A stretch of DNA of 64,000 bases from Halichondria panicea (GCF_963675165.1 NC_087378.1:6071205-6135204); one strand, 5' to 3'; positions 23,126 through 37,071 are shown, counted from the first letter of the stretch. Notes: generated by a model from the sequence alone, not told the origin. Translations and numbers: made by a program.

Positions 23126-24019
23126 ATGTATGTGGTAGCGCATGAGTAGCATGCAATTTACCCCATGATTGGCTTTCCCTCTTTTACCATGTTGCCAGTT
23201 TTTTTGCGTGTTTTTTGCTCGGAATTTGCTACTGGTGCACTGTACACCTGGAACTGTGTGGCCTCCGTTTGTTTGCTTACTTGGATGCACAAGTTCATTA
23301 ATTTTGGCTTCCTGAATAGACGGACTCCCTAGTGGTCAGGGGTTTCTATGACAATACTACACCTCTCAAAAAAATAATGTACCAAAACAGAAATTTGGTT
23401 GTGAGTACAAAGCTTGATTTCAGCTGCTTAGTAAATTGTTGTGTACTACAATTATAGTTAATTAACATGTACCTACAGAGACACCTGTTTAGTGCATGCA
23501 GTCACGGACTAACATTACAGGTACGTGTGGCCAGCTAACACAGTAAAACACATGCTATTGCAGGCTTTGGGACCTATTACATTGTAACCAGCTGTGTTAT
23601 ATTGAGGGTGACCCCTGATGTTATCGTGTGGTAGTTGTATTACTGCATGTAGGATATGAGTCTGTCAATTCCACGGCTGATCTCATGGTAACCATAGAAT
23701 GTGTGCCCAATACAATTGTTCGATATTTTTAGCCTCTTTGAGAATGACATAGTTAACTGGACAGTGCTTGTGATTGACCTCTAGGGAAGTGGAAGCTTTG
23801 AGCTGTGAAATAGGATACTGCCTTAGTAACATGTGATTGTTTTGGAGCACTTCCTATCAGTACTTTACCCACCCACTCATTTCCACTAAACCAGGTGAAC
23901 CAAAACTGCCAGAGGCACATTACGTGCGTACAACATGCGCAACGTTCAGGCTATGAATATCATTAACAACCTGTTCTGTTAATGACCTCCAGTATAATCC
24001 TGACCCTAGCCAATTTGTA
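23126..24019. other. Intergenic DNA before copy B
   Basis: No gene, element end or repeat recognised. Confidence 0.4.
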
Positions 24020-24198
24020 TGAGTCTATAGCGTGTATATTTCGAGGGTATAAATGTTCGCGGTTTTCGCTGATAAAGCATGTACCCCGAACATTTATAAC
24101 CGCAAATTTTCGAGGCACTAAATTTTCAGATTTTTAGGTCAATCCTTGAAAACCTCAAATATTTCGTGCTTCGAAAATAACCAGCTATACGTACGGTA
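24020..24198. mobile_element. TA-flanked miniature inverted-repeat element (complete copy)
   Basis: The left end is CTATAGCGTGTATATTTCGA with a worn tip. The right end is TTCGAAAATAACCAGCTATAC followed by GTACGGTA. The ends are inverted copies in the style of the intact relative at 48,367-48,570. There is no coding sequence. Confidence 0.6.
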
Positions 24199-26007
24199 TT
24201 AATCATTAACAGAAACATCAATCATCCTATTTGCTAGTCCCTCTGGCATACATGTACATATAATTATTAACATCTGAACTAGCTGGTCAGAATAATTAAT
24301 AACTCTGTACGTAGTAACCTACTTTATGCGAATCGTGTGATGTGTTGTGCTAAAGATCCTTGTCTCATATGATATCAGCCCCCCGGCCTCTTACCATTTA
24401 AAGGCAGGTGGTAGCTACAGGTTAAGCCATGCCTCAACAGTGAAGCACAGCTGTATGTGACCTGTGGTTGCCTCTGAGCAAATTTTACTGGAAGTCCATA
24501 TACAGCCATGCATCATCAGTCAAACTTTTAGAGAATTGTTTTATTAAACACCTCCATGCATGCATGACCTTTTTTCCCTGCAATACAATACAAAATGGCA
24601 CATATTTTCAGTGTAAACTGACCATCAATATTAATTGGTTGGCATTCAAACTTTGTTGTATAACTTAAGTTATTGTAGAGAATTAAGATACGTAACAGTA
24701 TATCCTATAGCGTGATTGTTTTGAGAGACAGGGAAGCTAGTGAACCCTAACCTTTCTTTGATGCCATATTGTTTGTGGGGAGTTGGAGGACATTAGGTGA
24801 AAGTTGCAGGTGTGTGTTCTCATTATTGCTCCCATATAACACACATACAGTAATTGTGTCTACATTGAGGTGCTTAGTTTCTGTATCTCACGTATATTAG
24901 GGTGAGGTCGACAAATACATTGAACAGCTGTTGTGTGTTTTCCCATAGTTTCCGTATCCCATCTTGTTATTGCCCATAGTTTTCACATCCCACACGTACA
25001 GGGTACAGAGTAGAGTTCATTGTCAGGGTTAGGTTTCCATAGCATTTGTTTAATATTATACAGATGGGTATTGCTTTCCATGATATAGTGTTTGAAGATA
25101 CGTTAAGACATTAGTTTATTGAACATGTCAGTGTCTCCGCACAGTACAGTTACCATAACCCACTGGCTTTGTTAGCAAGAGCGATTGCTCACTTTAGAAT
25201 CTAGGATATAATATAAACATGTACCAATAGTGAAGTACGGACTACTGCCTGTACACCCTACATGCATGCAGTTACCTTCAAACAATCTCTGTGTGTGTTA
25301 TTGCCTGCAGCTTGAAGGTAGTACGTACATGTATTATATGTAGCATTAAGTGTGCAATGTCCGATATTGTTGGATATCGATTCAATTTTGTTATGTGTGA
25401 AGCTTCTGGTTAAATCATGATGTTTCATATTCATTGACATAATTTATGATGTGTGTCCATATTCGCGATGATGTAGCCATTGAATTGTGTGTATGTATTC
25501 ATGATTTTTTAGTTCAAGATTAATCATAGTCCAAGTCTGTTGTGTCTCTTTGTTCTATCCGGTCCGTAACAGTCCATGCCGGATATGAAGTACAAACGTA
25601 TATCGTTAACCATATAATGTTATTTATAGCTTTGAATCTAAGCACAAAATCTGTGACCCATAAAGTTTACAGGTGCTGTTGTATTGTGTAAAGTGCATTG
25701 GGGAGATTTAGCTGAGCTTAGGGATATTATTCATTGTAATATTGGTACGTGACCCATAACCACTTCTTGTGCTGTGTACTGTGTACTGTACTTACTGTTA
25801 TGTCTTTATGGGTCCATTATAATTATGTGCAACATGTGTAGTTATTGGTTGGGTCAATAACTAGGTAGGCTGTTTTGTGGAATCTGTTGTTGGATTAGTA
25901 GCATATAGAATGACTGAGGTCAGAGAGTGCAGTTACATACACATTGGTACGTAGATACATCAGTATGTTCTGATTGAGTCTCTGTATACTGTAGTGACAT
26001 TTACGCA

Positions 26008-26175
26008 TACCGTATAGCTGGTAATTTTCGTGGGCAAAATTTTCGTGGTTGAATACTGGACCGCGAATATTTTACCCACGAATGAAGCGACCTTGCCTAC
26101 CTTTGCCTGCAGTGCAAGCAGCAACCACGAAAATATTGCCCCCCCCCCCCGAAAAAAATTACCAACTATATGGTA
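26008..26175. mobile_element. Miniature inverted-repeat element in copy B
   Basis: This is the counterpart of 1,970-2,147 with the same ends and interior and a few small indels. It was present before the block duplicated, because it sits at the same place in both copies. Confidence 0.65.
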
Positions 26176-26308
26176 CAGAAACTCAATCAGTGTATATAGT
26201 TACATACATGTACATTGTATCGTACCTATCTATCCACCTATTCGTGCCATTCACAACCAGCTATTTCACTAGCCATTAATCAACTCACCCCTCCTCCCCA
26301 AACACACA

Positions 26309-26572
26309 CAAGATTACAAAAATTGGAGGAATTTCTCTAAAGCTGCTGACAAACAGGAGATAGAACAGTGCCTACTGAACGTGGAAGACAAATTCAGACC
26401 AGATGGACACCATCACCCTAACATTGATGTTTTCAAAGCCAAGAAAGTGCTGCAAAAACTACACTCTATAGCTGAATCCATATACGATGGCTCCTCCATA
26501 TTGGGTGGTCTACTACCTTCCTGCAAGGGAAATTCCCTCCCCAGAGAACATCACGTTGTCGAAATACCGTGA
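26309..26572 (+). other. Unrecognised open frame, copy B (possible decayed exon)
   Basis: This is the counterpart of 2,281-2,544, with the same stop. The visible differences are mostly replacements (Arg to His, Ala to Val, Asp to Gly), as expected for sequence under weak or no constraint. No start codon or partner exon is evident. Confidence 0.25.
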
Positions 26573-29500
26573 CGGAGTTTGCAATCCAGAGAGGGGCCGG
26601 ACCCTGAAAAAGATGATATACACTTGTTTGTGAAGAGCGGAGAGGTCAAAGGTCGGTCAGAGAATAGATATCGTGCACAAGACAGTATTACTTTTTTGAG
26701 TAGCCTATCGATTAGTGTACATGTAGTTAGGGTGCATGTGGATTTTGTGGATTTTAATGATTTTTAATTATACATAATTAACGTTTTACTTGCAATTTTT
26801 ATAGCTAAATAACTGTTTTTGTAGTGAACTCCTACTATAGTCATGAGAGCCAAGCTTCAAATTCTTTGTTAATTAAAAGGATGCAGGTGGGCTTACTAAT
26901 TCAATTTATTGAGTTTACTTATAAGTATACAATGTACCATGTAGTATGTATGTTGTTTATTTAACCTAACAAGAAGAGCACTAGCATAAAGCACTAGCAC
27001 TAGTATAAACGGCTGCACTATGATTCTGCGTAATTAGCACGATAGCTAATGAAGTGTTAATAGTGTTGTTTTAAAAGAAAGTGTACGTACGTACATATTA
27101 CTGTTTTATTTGCGCATGGATAAAGCTAACTAGGCTACGTATCTATGTGGGCGTATACCCATGCAATGGAGCTTGTTATCCAACATGTACAAGACGCATA
27201 GTTACTTGTTCGTATCACACAAATACTTAATTAATTGGGAGCCTAATAAAGCAGCGAGTTTGTTTAACTATGATTACGATTGCTTTAGTAGGTTCCTATC
27301 ACGCTCATAGGTACATGTAGCTCTCATACTGCAACTCGTGAATCTGGTATCCATGCCAACTGTACGTATAATCGTGTTGTTTCTTGTGATATGTACCCTC
27401 ATCTGTATACACATGCAAGCTACGTACATATATAGCCCACCTTTAGAAGTGAAAACCTTCATATGAGCCTTGCATGGATTCTATGCAATAGCATAAAATT
27501 ATACATATCTAATTACCTTCATGTACGTATGTTGGATTCTAGGAATTTTAGAGCTATTCTGTTGAATTCACACATAATACATCCTCTGAATAGCACATCT
27601 CATATGATGTTGATAAATCACTATCCCATAGTATCTGGGCAGGATTACGTACTTTGTTTGGGTGAGAGTCAGGAACCACATGGACAGACTGACTGGAGTC
27701 CAGGCATGTAGCCAGGTAGCTCATAGTTCAATTGCTGTCTTCCTCTCTAGGAAACACTGACTGACTAAGTGTATCATATCTAACATAGTTTGTTACTATC
27801 CCCCTCTTCAGGTCACTTGTGCATGTGATTCAACTACGTATGTTAGATGGATGTTGGGAACTATAATTAGCATGGTACTGGTATGCATTTTGTTTGCTGT
27901 TGCTATACTGTTTTATGTAAAGCACCAAGCACAGCGCTGTTTGCAGGCATTCCAGTACGACACTTTAATTGCTAAGCGTAGAACTGTCAGGCCTGTGATA
28001 TTTATATGTCGTTGAGGTACTATGAGAACATTGCATGTGATATAATTATTCCTAGTCGCATCTCATTACAAAATCTTTACAGCCGTGTGTACAAGTGCAC
28101 ATTGCCACAATTGTTTCCTATTCTACTATGTTATGTTGACATTGATCTTGTTACGTATGTTTGTGTATAGAGCATTAATTATGAAAAGACTTAATTGTTT
28201 ACAGTGAATACCTTAATTAAAATCTTGTGGTATAATTCGTATCATGTTAGTCAAGCAACGCCTTTCTGAACACAATCCGACTATGCAATAATCTGTTTCT
28301 ACGTTCTTAATATGCATGCCATTTTCACAGAGGCATGTACCTATGTACCAACTTAGTCACACTACAAATTTTCCAGGAATTACTCTGTAACGCAATAAGC
28401 CATCCAAGAAATCGATCTCCATGTGAGGTCGGAAATAATGAGTTATCATACAAGTACAATAGGTACCATACTTCGTACCTGGAATGATTGGAAGCTTTCC
28501 TAACATAACTGTTTAGGTAGCAAGAAGAGTAGTAATTCAAATTTATCCAACATCACCATGGTTGCACCATAATTATCTGTTCTCTGCATTGCATTATCTG
28601 TCCTTAATCAAACTACGGTATTCATGTACTCCTGATCAAGCGTATGGTGTTTCAAAATCTGACTACCTGATGTTTTGAACGCCTAGACTTAGTGTCCAAT
28701 TTGAAATCTGAGTAGTAATTTGGAATAAGTAATTGTGCATCTATATCCTGTGTACTGCTAGTCCCACCACCCCCTTCACATTCACTTACACTTTGGTGAT
28801 ATATGAATAGAGGTGTTGTTTTGCCTTGTAATATCGCCATAAAAGTGATTCTGTTTTAGCAGTAGCTGTGGCATGGAATGATGTGTTGCTTTAGTATTCT
28901 ACTTCCTCTGGTGGATTAACTCATTTGATTTCAACAAACACACGTACTCCACCAAGTCTAACGTGACTCAATATGTTGGCATGATATATTCATTGTAACT
29001 ATAATAATATATCAAACAAACGAGGATCACATTTCAGTTTAATAGTAAATCTGTACGTATCTATGCACATACGTACGTCTATCACCTACAGAGATCAGAT
29101 CTAGTTTTACCGTTCGCCATGGATATATTTCTTTCCGTTGTCATTACCACAGATGCATTTCCTTCCGTCGTTATTATCATGTCTGTGCTTGGAAGAGGTG
29201 GGTGGGCATAGCTAGACAGAAACATTACCCACCCTGTAAATAACTGTATCAGCTCGGCTTTTAAGTGAATGGGAGCTTTATATTGTATTACGGTGTCAAT
29301 GCACACACTTGAGGTTCAATTATCATATAGGGTGTGTGTTTAGTGTTTAGTATAAAAATATTGTGATTAAAGGAATAATCAAAGGGTGGGAGAAAGTGTA
29401 TAATTATGTAGGAAATCAGTGTTTTCCTGCGACCAGTAGGCATTCTTACTGGTATGACAATAACAACTGCCTAACTGTCTCCTGTCGGGAAATGTTGTGT

Positions 29501-30046
29501 GCATGATCAACCCTCACTGTTTGCGACGATGATCGATGAAGGAAGGAAACTGGATCACGAATAAATTAAATATGTTTAGGAATAATAACAGGCATGAAAG
29601 TGGCCAATTTAAAGAGACACAATATCCCAATTAATTCATTAATGGTCCGTTGATTTTCTTTAGGCCTTGGTATGTAATTTGCCATAACAACTTTACTCAG
29701 GTGGCGTTGATTATACGGCCAAGTGACCTCTTGCACGAGAAAGATCCCTTCCACCGTGGTTCATCGAGCTTGTATTCATGTTGGCCTCGTGAGGGTGGGA
29801 ATGGTTTGATAAGATCATTCATTCACATCCTGGATGTGTCATGTGCCTGCATGTGCATGTGTGTGTACGTGCAGGCAAGTGGGTGCAAGTGTTTGATTGA
29901 AATGAAATATGTATTGTAATTGACTGTTTTGAATAGAATCCATCAAATTGTAGATTGTTGATGCAATTTGGGAATGCCATTTCTGTTTGCGTGTACTTGT
30001 GTATTGAGTGTGGGTGTGGGTGTTTGCATACATGGTTATGTATATT

Positions 30047-30071
30047 ACTGTGTGTGTGTGTGTGTGTGTGC
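30047..30071. repeat. GT microsatellite, copy B
   Basis: The copy B counterpart of the run at 6,081, slightly shorter. It lies in the same GT-rich tract. Confidence 0.9.
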
Positions 30072-30500
30072 TGTGTGTTTATGGGTGTGTTTTGCGTGTG
30101 TAGCAGCCTGTGTGCATGTGGGTATGTGTGCTTGTGTGTATTTTTGTGTGCTTGTGTGCCTCTGTTTTGCCTGCCACCCTGGTCTGTTTTTGGGGATTAA
30201 AAGCATAAGATCAATTTGGTGTGGCCTAGCAAAGATTATGTTATGTGCTTTGGAATGCGAGGAGTGCCTGCTCCACCTTAAGAGACATATGATCCACGTG
30301 TGTTGATATCAATGCAATTTAGGAGAGATACGTACTTTTATGTGATGATTAGTCATAATCATTTTGTGAGGGCATGCTAGTCCACGAAGGAATGATTGTT
30401 TTCGTTTTTGCATTTTTTTAGTATTCATGTAATTTGCGGTATGATAGTTTGTCATAATTATCTCAGTTTATTGCACCACCCAAACCTACACTTTGACAGT

Positions 30501-31077
30501 TTTTTCGTCACTAACTATTATAATTATATGAAAGCAAATATGAAGTAGGTGTGTATTCATAATTGTTACGATATATCCATTCCTTTTCTCTGTGTAATAA
30601 CATTTACTCCACAATATCTTGTTGCCATATAATAGTCAGTCACATAATCCCTTGTAATAATTATTATGTTAGAAGGTGTACGGAATGTTTGTTGCCTAGT
30701 AATCAGATTGTAGTGGTCCTTCATGGCTCCCAATTTCTAATTTGTTAACTGTCAACAGAAAAAGTACAAGTTTCACACCAATGACTTTATGTCCGTTTTG
30801 TGTACTTTGATCTTTCTGTCACCATTTCTTTCCTCCCCTGTTAGGAAATACCATGCTTGTTGGTCAACATTAAGTTGTTGAGGTCACAGAGTTCATTCTT
30901 GCAAACAACCAATACCTGTTGCATACACATCCATCCGCTCAGTTTAAAGGTGCATGTGCAGTTCATTTTATTTTCCCATGCTTATCAAATTAATGTTCCT
31001 TGTTGTTACTGCGTGTACGGCCAGCTCTGCCTAGTGATATTTGCGACCTGATTAGACATATTTGGCAAGTTCAAACG
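30501..31077. other. Copy B-specific 577-bp segment
   Basis: It sits between CTTTGACAGTTT and GTTGTTCACTG, which are adjacent in copy A (about 6,533). I see no terminal inverted repeats and no convincing open frame. It may be an insertion in B or a deletion in A. Confidence 0.7.
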
Positions 31078-34000
31078 TTGTTCACTGTTTTGTGCCCACT
31101 TTAAGTTGGTGTACCCACTGACACAATTTGTTCAACTTAATAATGGATTAAACCTCCAGGGAATTTTTGGCAAACCTTAAAATGTTACACTTACTACATT
31201 ATTTGGAAGATTTAGCATTGACCATCTCTTTAACCACAAGTTACTACCGGTAGAGCGTTTTGAACAGTCATAATTTGTACTGAAGTTGCTATGAACAACA
31301 CATTTAATTGTATGTTTATAACAGACATGTGATCAGCGATTAGCACTGCGACGTTAGTCTGTTAACCTGAAAAACATGCCAAATAATATTATTGCATAGA
31401 CTTCTCGGCAGGCTATTATTTGAATATCAAGAAGAGGGATGCTTACTGAAGAATGCTAGGATTTTGATTATCATTGTGCGTGCAGATAGTAGCCTAAGGC
31501 AGTGATGACATGTGCACATGTTGTAAAACATGTTTTCGTGGGTACATTTTGTTGGGTTCTGTGTACAAATAGCTCAAAACATGAGCTTGAATACTTGCAC
31601 ACTCTTGTGTACGTTACCTCATCACTATTGGTACACTCATGAAGTGATGTTGTTTATCTCTTGGCGACAGAAGTATGTCCATAACTCGCTCAGTTCAAAG
31701 ACCTTGTTTTGGTAAAAAATGCAATTTATTCATTTTGAGTGACAATTTTGTAGACAAACATTGCATTATCGATTCTTGCCGAAATAGACATGTTTACTGT
31801 GATAATCCCACCACCATTGTGAATGAGCTAATTGATCATCTCACTATTACATGCAATTTTCTGCTTGTCATACAGATTTAGAGACTATAGTTGATCTGAT
31901 GGTCTTGTAATGTGCATTGTGTAAATCATATAGATGTACAGCTAATCAAGTACACAAACTGAGTGACATTTTTGCATGATGAGGGACTAACTAGCCTACA
32001 AGCTTACCCTCTTCGTGTGAAACATATCTGCTTTATACACCGACATCTTAGTAAGTACAGGCACGTACGTTGGATGGATGATTACCCATGGGTTGCTATT
32101 GAATCAGCTAAACTCTATTGCCCATGCAACTGGTTTGTACGCTCCCACTAATAGCATACAAGTGTAATAGTAGTCGTTATTTCTGCTCCGTTAGCTAATG
32201 TTGTCTTATGTTTTCTCTCGTGTTTGTTTCTATATTGGAGCATAAGAAAATATTGTGAGTGTTTTTATTAGTTTGCCTTGAGTCGGTTTGCTAACCTGTT
32301 GCCATGGCATTGCATAGGAATTAGAGAGGAGAAGATCTCTGCATAGCGAAACCTCTTTACTTCAATGCATGTACATAATTATATATATGTTAAATATGAA
32401 CCTACACCAGTAATATAATTATATTACTGTCCAATTCTTTTAGGTTTGCTATACTCGATGAATGCATGTGAACGCATTAAAGAGCAGGAAGCAAATAGGC
32501 CAATAATTCAACCGCAAGGTCACATATAAACACAATATAGATCACCAGCTATAGCTATATAGTTCCTTTTTAGGAAATGTGTACTATATTGTCTTCACCG
32601 CAAAGAAGTCAAAGCATCGTTAGTAGCCCATCGATATAACCATGTAGGAATAAAACAGTCACTGTGTTATCTTATGCTGTATATAGCCATGTAACCGTAT
32701 TCACAAACAATACTCAGCATGCTTGTTTAACTTAAGACAAGCTTAGGTACACATTCGGTACTGTCTTGTCTCATAGCCTAGAAGCACTCAAAACCTACAT
32801 TATAACTCATTACCCAATGTAATCATTCAATTATGGGGTATGCAATCCTTTTAGTGACTCATTTTACTATTGTAGAGAGCTCGAGACAGGTGCGGAGTCA
32901 ATTAGTATCACTATACAAGACTAGTATCCTTCAGTACAACACTGTGAGCATTGTGCACATAATAATTATAATTATGAATGTTAATGACATTCATGCGTCT
33001 CACTGGTAGTCTAGGTGCATGCATTACTCGGTATTCATGAAGGCAGGTTAATGCACTGTTCCTGCCATAGCATCCTCTTTCTAAAACAGGTGCCCAAACA
33101 ATCCAAAATATAAACCCTTAACTGTACTCTTGTACTCTGAGGTCATACACACAGTTTTACCATCTAGTTTTACGTAAGTTTTGAGTTTCTTGTGTGGAAG
33201 TAATGGTATATATAGATCCCTGCACATTTTTAGAATCAGTGGAAGCTAGAACTTAGTATATGATTGACTCTGGGTGGCGAGCAGAATATTGGCACCTCCC
33301 CATAGTTAAGATGTTGCTCAAACCCTCTCACATATATACCACCTTTGTAATGCCCATGCACAAAGGGACGGTGCATTAGTTGATAAGAGCAACACACATG
33401 CACTTTGTGCAAGGAAAACCCACACCATCTGAATGTGTAATGTGTACACACGCCGTATGAGGAAAAAACACATCTTGATCGTCCATAACAACTGCAATCT
33501 GCCAAATCAATTTTTGTCTAAAGTGTATCACCAAGGTGACGTAATTGCTGATTTGGTTGTTCTTTCGAGTGTTGTGTCAGTTACTAAGTTTGTTCACGTA
33601 GTCAGCCAAACATTAATTTATGTATTTATAAATCGGTCACATCCGCTTTAGATCTACTTAGTGTTTGCTAATTTTGGAGAAATGCATGTAGAGCCAATTA
33701 AACGTCACTAAATAGATTAGCAATTTCACGTCACTGTGCATGGTTTGTTTAATCAGGGCCAAAGAGTTTATTTGAAGTATCAAACTTAGACAGATATCTC
33801 TCATCATAATAATTTTAACTTAATAACTACGCCCTTGGAAACTTTAAATGTGCAAATGCATGATGATGTAACATTGGACCACACTGCTCACAAGACTATC
33901 AGATCTTAGAAAAGTCGATGATTCTGACTGCACATTTACGTAATAATGTTTCTATCTGTTTCTCTATTGATAATAATTTATGTCAAACGTTGTTGTAAAC

Positions 34001-34163
34001 ACCCTTAGTGTATAGCAGGCTATGGACATGCCGCTGAGTAATAACTTAAATTAAATTACTAGCAGCAGGAGTAGATGAATTACCTATAGTCTTTTTAATG
34101 TGCCATTTTTAAACGTTTCAAATCACATTACAAACACACAAACAGGTGAAAAGTAAACAATTA

Positions 34164-35150
34164 TTACAGAGTTGCAATGAGAGAATTCATGTGATTATGA
34201 TGATGTGTGCGAGTGCTCAATACTGACAGAATAAGTTCGTGATGACTGAGGTCTGTAGCTTTCTCGAATGAGTTAGTGAGTGCATTAGTGTTCGCTTTGT
34301 GTCCAATCAGTACTAGGACCACTTCGATGTTGTTGAAATATGTGGCCACATGTAGAGGAGTCCAGCCATTCTTGTCTCGAGTTTCAGTCGATATCAGATG
34401 CGATGCACATACAAGCTCTGTTAATTTTGCATAGTTCTTTGTAGCTGCTAGATGCAGTAGTGAGCAATATGGAGTATTGTTCTTTAGGAAAGTGTTCAAA
34501 GAGTGACATTCATTGTGCTTTCTGTAGTAGTCTTGAACGAGCTGGATCACAGAATCTTCACTTTCAATCGATGAATCAGTTGTGGATGATTTGGTCACTT
34601 GATTTTCCAATTCTCTTCTGAAGCGTGTTAAGTTAGCATCTAGTAGTAGCCTTGCCATTTCAATGTTCTCAGCGAGATCGATAGGTCTCTCCCCAGCCAT
34701 GTTCTCTGAGTGCAACATTGTGTCAATATCTTTGCAAGAGCAGATTATCAGCTCGGCTGCTTCGTAATCGTCCATTGCAGCTGCAACATGGAGTACGTTC
34801 CAGTCTTCTGGATCACGAACTGAGACATCTGCTCCAGCATTAATTAGCATTTGCAGGGAGTCGAGCTGCCCTTCGAAAATGGCTCTCATGACTGGAGGAA
34901 GGCCACTGGGTTCTTTCTCATTCATAGCCTCAGGCCCAAAGTCTTTCACCAATTGCTTGATTTCTTTTAGATCTCCATTAGTGACTGCTTGCTGCATTAA
35001 CACTCCTAGAGGAAAGTGTACTCCTTTCTTGGTCTTCTTTTCTTCGACTGGGACCAGTGACTCAGATGTTGAGAGAACTGGGAGGCTCATTCTCCTCTTG
35101 TTTAGCCTTTCAAGGCTAATTCTTCTTGTCTTTGAGTCAGTGGAAGACAT
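34164..35150 (-). CDS. MYPT-like ankyrin-repeat protein, gene B1
   Basis: Copy B counterpart of A1, 328 codons. It differs from A1 by only a handful of residues (for example SSTDS for SSNDS near the start, VLMQQ for VLIQQ, GQLDSL for GQLNSL, GERPID for GEIPID). The PP1-docking motif KGVHF, both RRxS sites and the C-terminal HHHNHMNSLIATL are kept. It is intronless, with the same TATA box and leader. The low divergence and intact frame suggest that all four copies are functional or very recent. Confidence 0.85.
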   Translation of the reverse strand: MSSTDSKTRRISLERLNKRRMSLPVLSTSESLVPVEEKKTKKGVHFPLGVLMQQAVTNGDLKEIKQLVKDFGPEAMNEKEPSGLPPVMRAIFEGQLDSLQMLINAGADVSVRDPEDWNVLHVAAAMDDYEAAELIICSCKDIDTMLHSENMAGERPIDLAENIEMARLLLDANLTRFRRELENQVTKSSTTDSSIESEDSVIQLVQDYYRKHNECHSLNTFLKNNTPYCSLLHLAATKNYAKLTELVCASHLISTETRDKNGWTPLHVATYFNNIEVVLVLIGHKANTNALTNSFEKATDLSHHELILSVLSTRTHHHNHMNSLIATL

Positions 35151-35223
35151 TTCTATATATTAGTTTGGCTTTTTCTGTTTTCAGAATTGTTGTTCAGATG
35201 TGTTGACTGCAGCAAAAGAGCCC

Positions 35224-35231
35224 TTTTTATA
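35224..35231 (-). promoter_or_regulatory. TATA box of ankyrin gene B1
   Basis: TATAAAAA on the minus strand upstream of the ATG at 35,150, in the same setting as gene A1. Confidence 0.6.
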
Positions 35232-36023
35232 ATTGCAGTGGTCAGGAAGTAGACTTGCTAACCACTCCCATATTTGCCAGAAGCACTAATTAACTAATAA
35301 TTATTGGTTTTCTTGTACATAAATAGTACTATACTCTTCTTCTAGCCGAGTTTTTAGTGTCTGTAGGGCCTAAGCTTAAAACTTTATTTTTCAGTTGGGT
35401 TTATTTTCGCCAATTTTGCTCAAAAGCGGAAGAGAGAAGGTAGCAATTAATGACCTTAATTAACTATAAGGTCAAGTGCTTCCCACCTCCTCTGAGTCTC
35501 GCCAGGATATGTACTTAGCACTGAATCTGCACTGTCAGTTAACCTTAGGTACTAATTATAACCTAAATTCTTTGAACGATTTTCTCTCTGTTACAGTTTA
35601 ATACGGAGTATTAAAGAAAAAAAGGATGAAGTAAAATGTCATAATAATATTGTAATTATTAGTGGCTAAGGTTAATTGTGTCCTCCCTTCTCTGCTGCAC
35701 TGACACCATAGATACTTAGATACTAGCGTCTATGCTGCCACATTAGAAAACTAGCTGATCAACACATCTACTTTGTCAATATGCCAGGCAAAACAATTAA
35801 ACCATTATGATTTAAACCAACCACAATAATTATGACTTTCAGGCTTTCAGCACTAGCAGGCCACTAGGCTATGAGTATGCCTCTGAATAACCTTCAAATA
35901 CTCAATTAAACTATAGGTAGCTTATAGTCTCGCCATTCTTCATTTGTATGAAATTACCATTTGTATGAAATCACATTGTACAAACACAAAGAAATACACA
36001 AACAGGTGAAAAATAAATAATTA

Positions 36024-37010
36024 TTACTGAGTTGAAATGAGAGAATTCATGTGATTATAAGGAAGTGTGCGAGTGCTCAATACTGACAGAATAAGTTCGT
36101 GATGACTGAGGTCAGCAGCCTTCTCGAATGAGTTAGTGAGTGCATTAGTGTTCGCTTTGTGTCCAATCAGTACTAGGACCACTTCGATGTTGTTGAAATA
36201 TGTGGCCACATGTAGAGGAGTCCAGCCATTCTTGTCTTGAGTTTCAGTCGATATCAGATGCGATGCACATACAAGCTCTGCTAATTTTGCATAGTTCTTT
36301 GTAGCTGCTAGATGCAGTAGTGAGCAATATGGAGTATTGTTCTTTAGGAAAGTGTTCAAAGAGTGACATTCATTGTGCTTTCTGTAGTAGTCTTGAACGA
36401 GCTGGATCACAGAATCTTCACTTTCAATCGATGAATCAGCTGTGGATAATTTGGTCACTTGATTTTCTAATTCTCTTCTGAAGTGTGTCAAGTTAGCATC
36501 TAGTAGTAGTCTTGCCATTTCAATGTTCTCAGCGAGATCGATAGGTCTCTCCCCAGCCATGTTCTCTGAGTGTAACATTGTGTCAATATTTTTGCAAGAG
36601 CAGATTATCAGCTCGGCTGCTTTGTAATCGTCCATTGCAGCTGCAACATGGAGTACGTTCCAGTCTTCTGGATCACGGACTGAGACATCTGCTCCAGCAT
36701 TAATTAGCATTTGCAGGGAGTCGAGCTGCCCTTCGAAAATGGCTCTCATGACTGGAGGAAGGCCACTGGGTTCTTTTTCATTCATAGCCTCAGGTCCAAA
36801 GTCTTTCACCAATTGCTTGATTTCTTTTAGGTCTCCATTAGTGACTGCTTGCTGCATTAACACTCCTAGAGGAAAGTGTACTCCTTTCTTGGTCTTATTT
36901 TCTTTGACTGGGACCAGTGACTCAAATGTTAAGAGAACTGGGAGGCTCATTCTCCTCTTGTTCAGCCTTTCAAGGCTAATTCTTTTTGTCTTTGAGTCAG
37001 TGGAAGACAT
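36024..37010 (-). CDS. MYPT-like ankyrin-repeat protein, gene B2
   Basis: Copy B counterpart of A2, 328 codons, ending LPYNHMNSLISTQ. Distinct residues include KTKRIS at the first kinase site (RRIS has become KRIS), LLTFESLVPVKENK in the linker, KNIDTML and KLAELVCASHLISTETQD. The PP1 motif KGVHF is intact. It has an extra residue or two in the linker compared with A2. Upstream, the sequence past the TATA box (ATTGCAGTGGTCAGGAAGTA) matches genes A1 and B1, so B2 keeps the ancestral promoter flank that A2 has lost. Confidence 0.85.
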   Translation of the reverse strand: MSSTDSKTKRISLERLNKRRMSLPVLLTFESLVPVKENKTKKGVHFPLGVLMQQAVTNGDLKEIKQLVKDFGPEAMNEKEPSGLPPVMRAIFEGQLDSLQMLINAGADVSVRDPEDWNVLHVAAAMDDYKAAELIICSCKNIDTMLHSENMAGERPIDLAENIEMARLLLDANLTHFRRELENQVTKLSTADSSIESEDSVIQLVQDYYRKHNECHSLNTFLKNNTPYCSLLHLAATKNYAKLAELVCASHLISTETQDKNGWTPLHVATYFNNIEVVLVLIGHKANTNALTNSFEKAADLSHHELILSVLSTRTLPYNHMNSLISTQ

Positions 37011-37071
37011 TTTATGTTTTCAAAATAATTTATTGTTGTTCAGATAGATGTTTGCTGCGAAAGAAGAGCCG

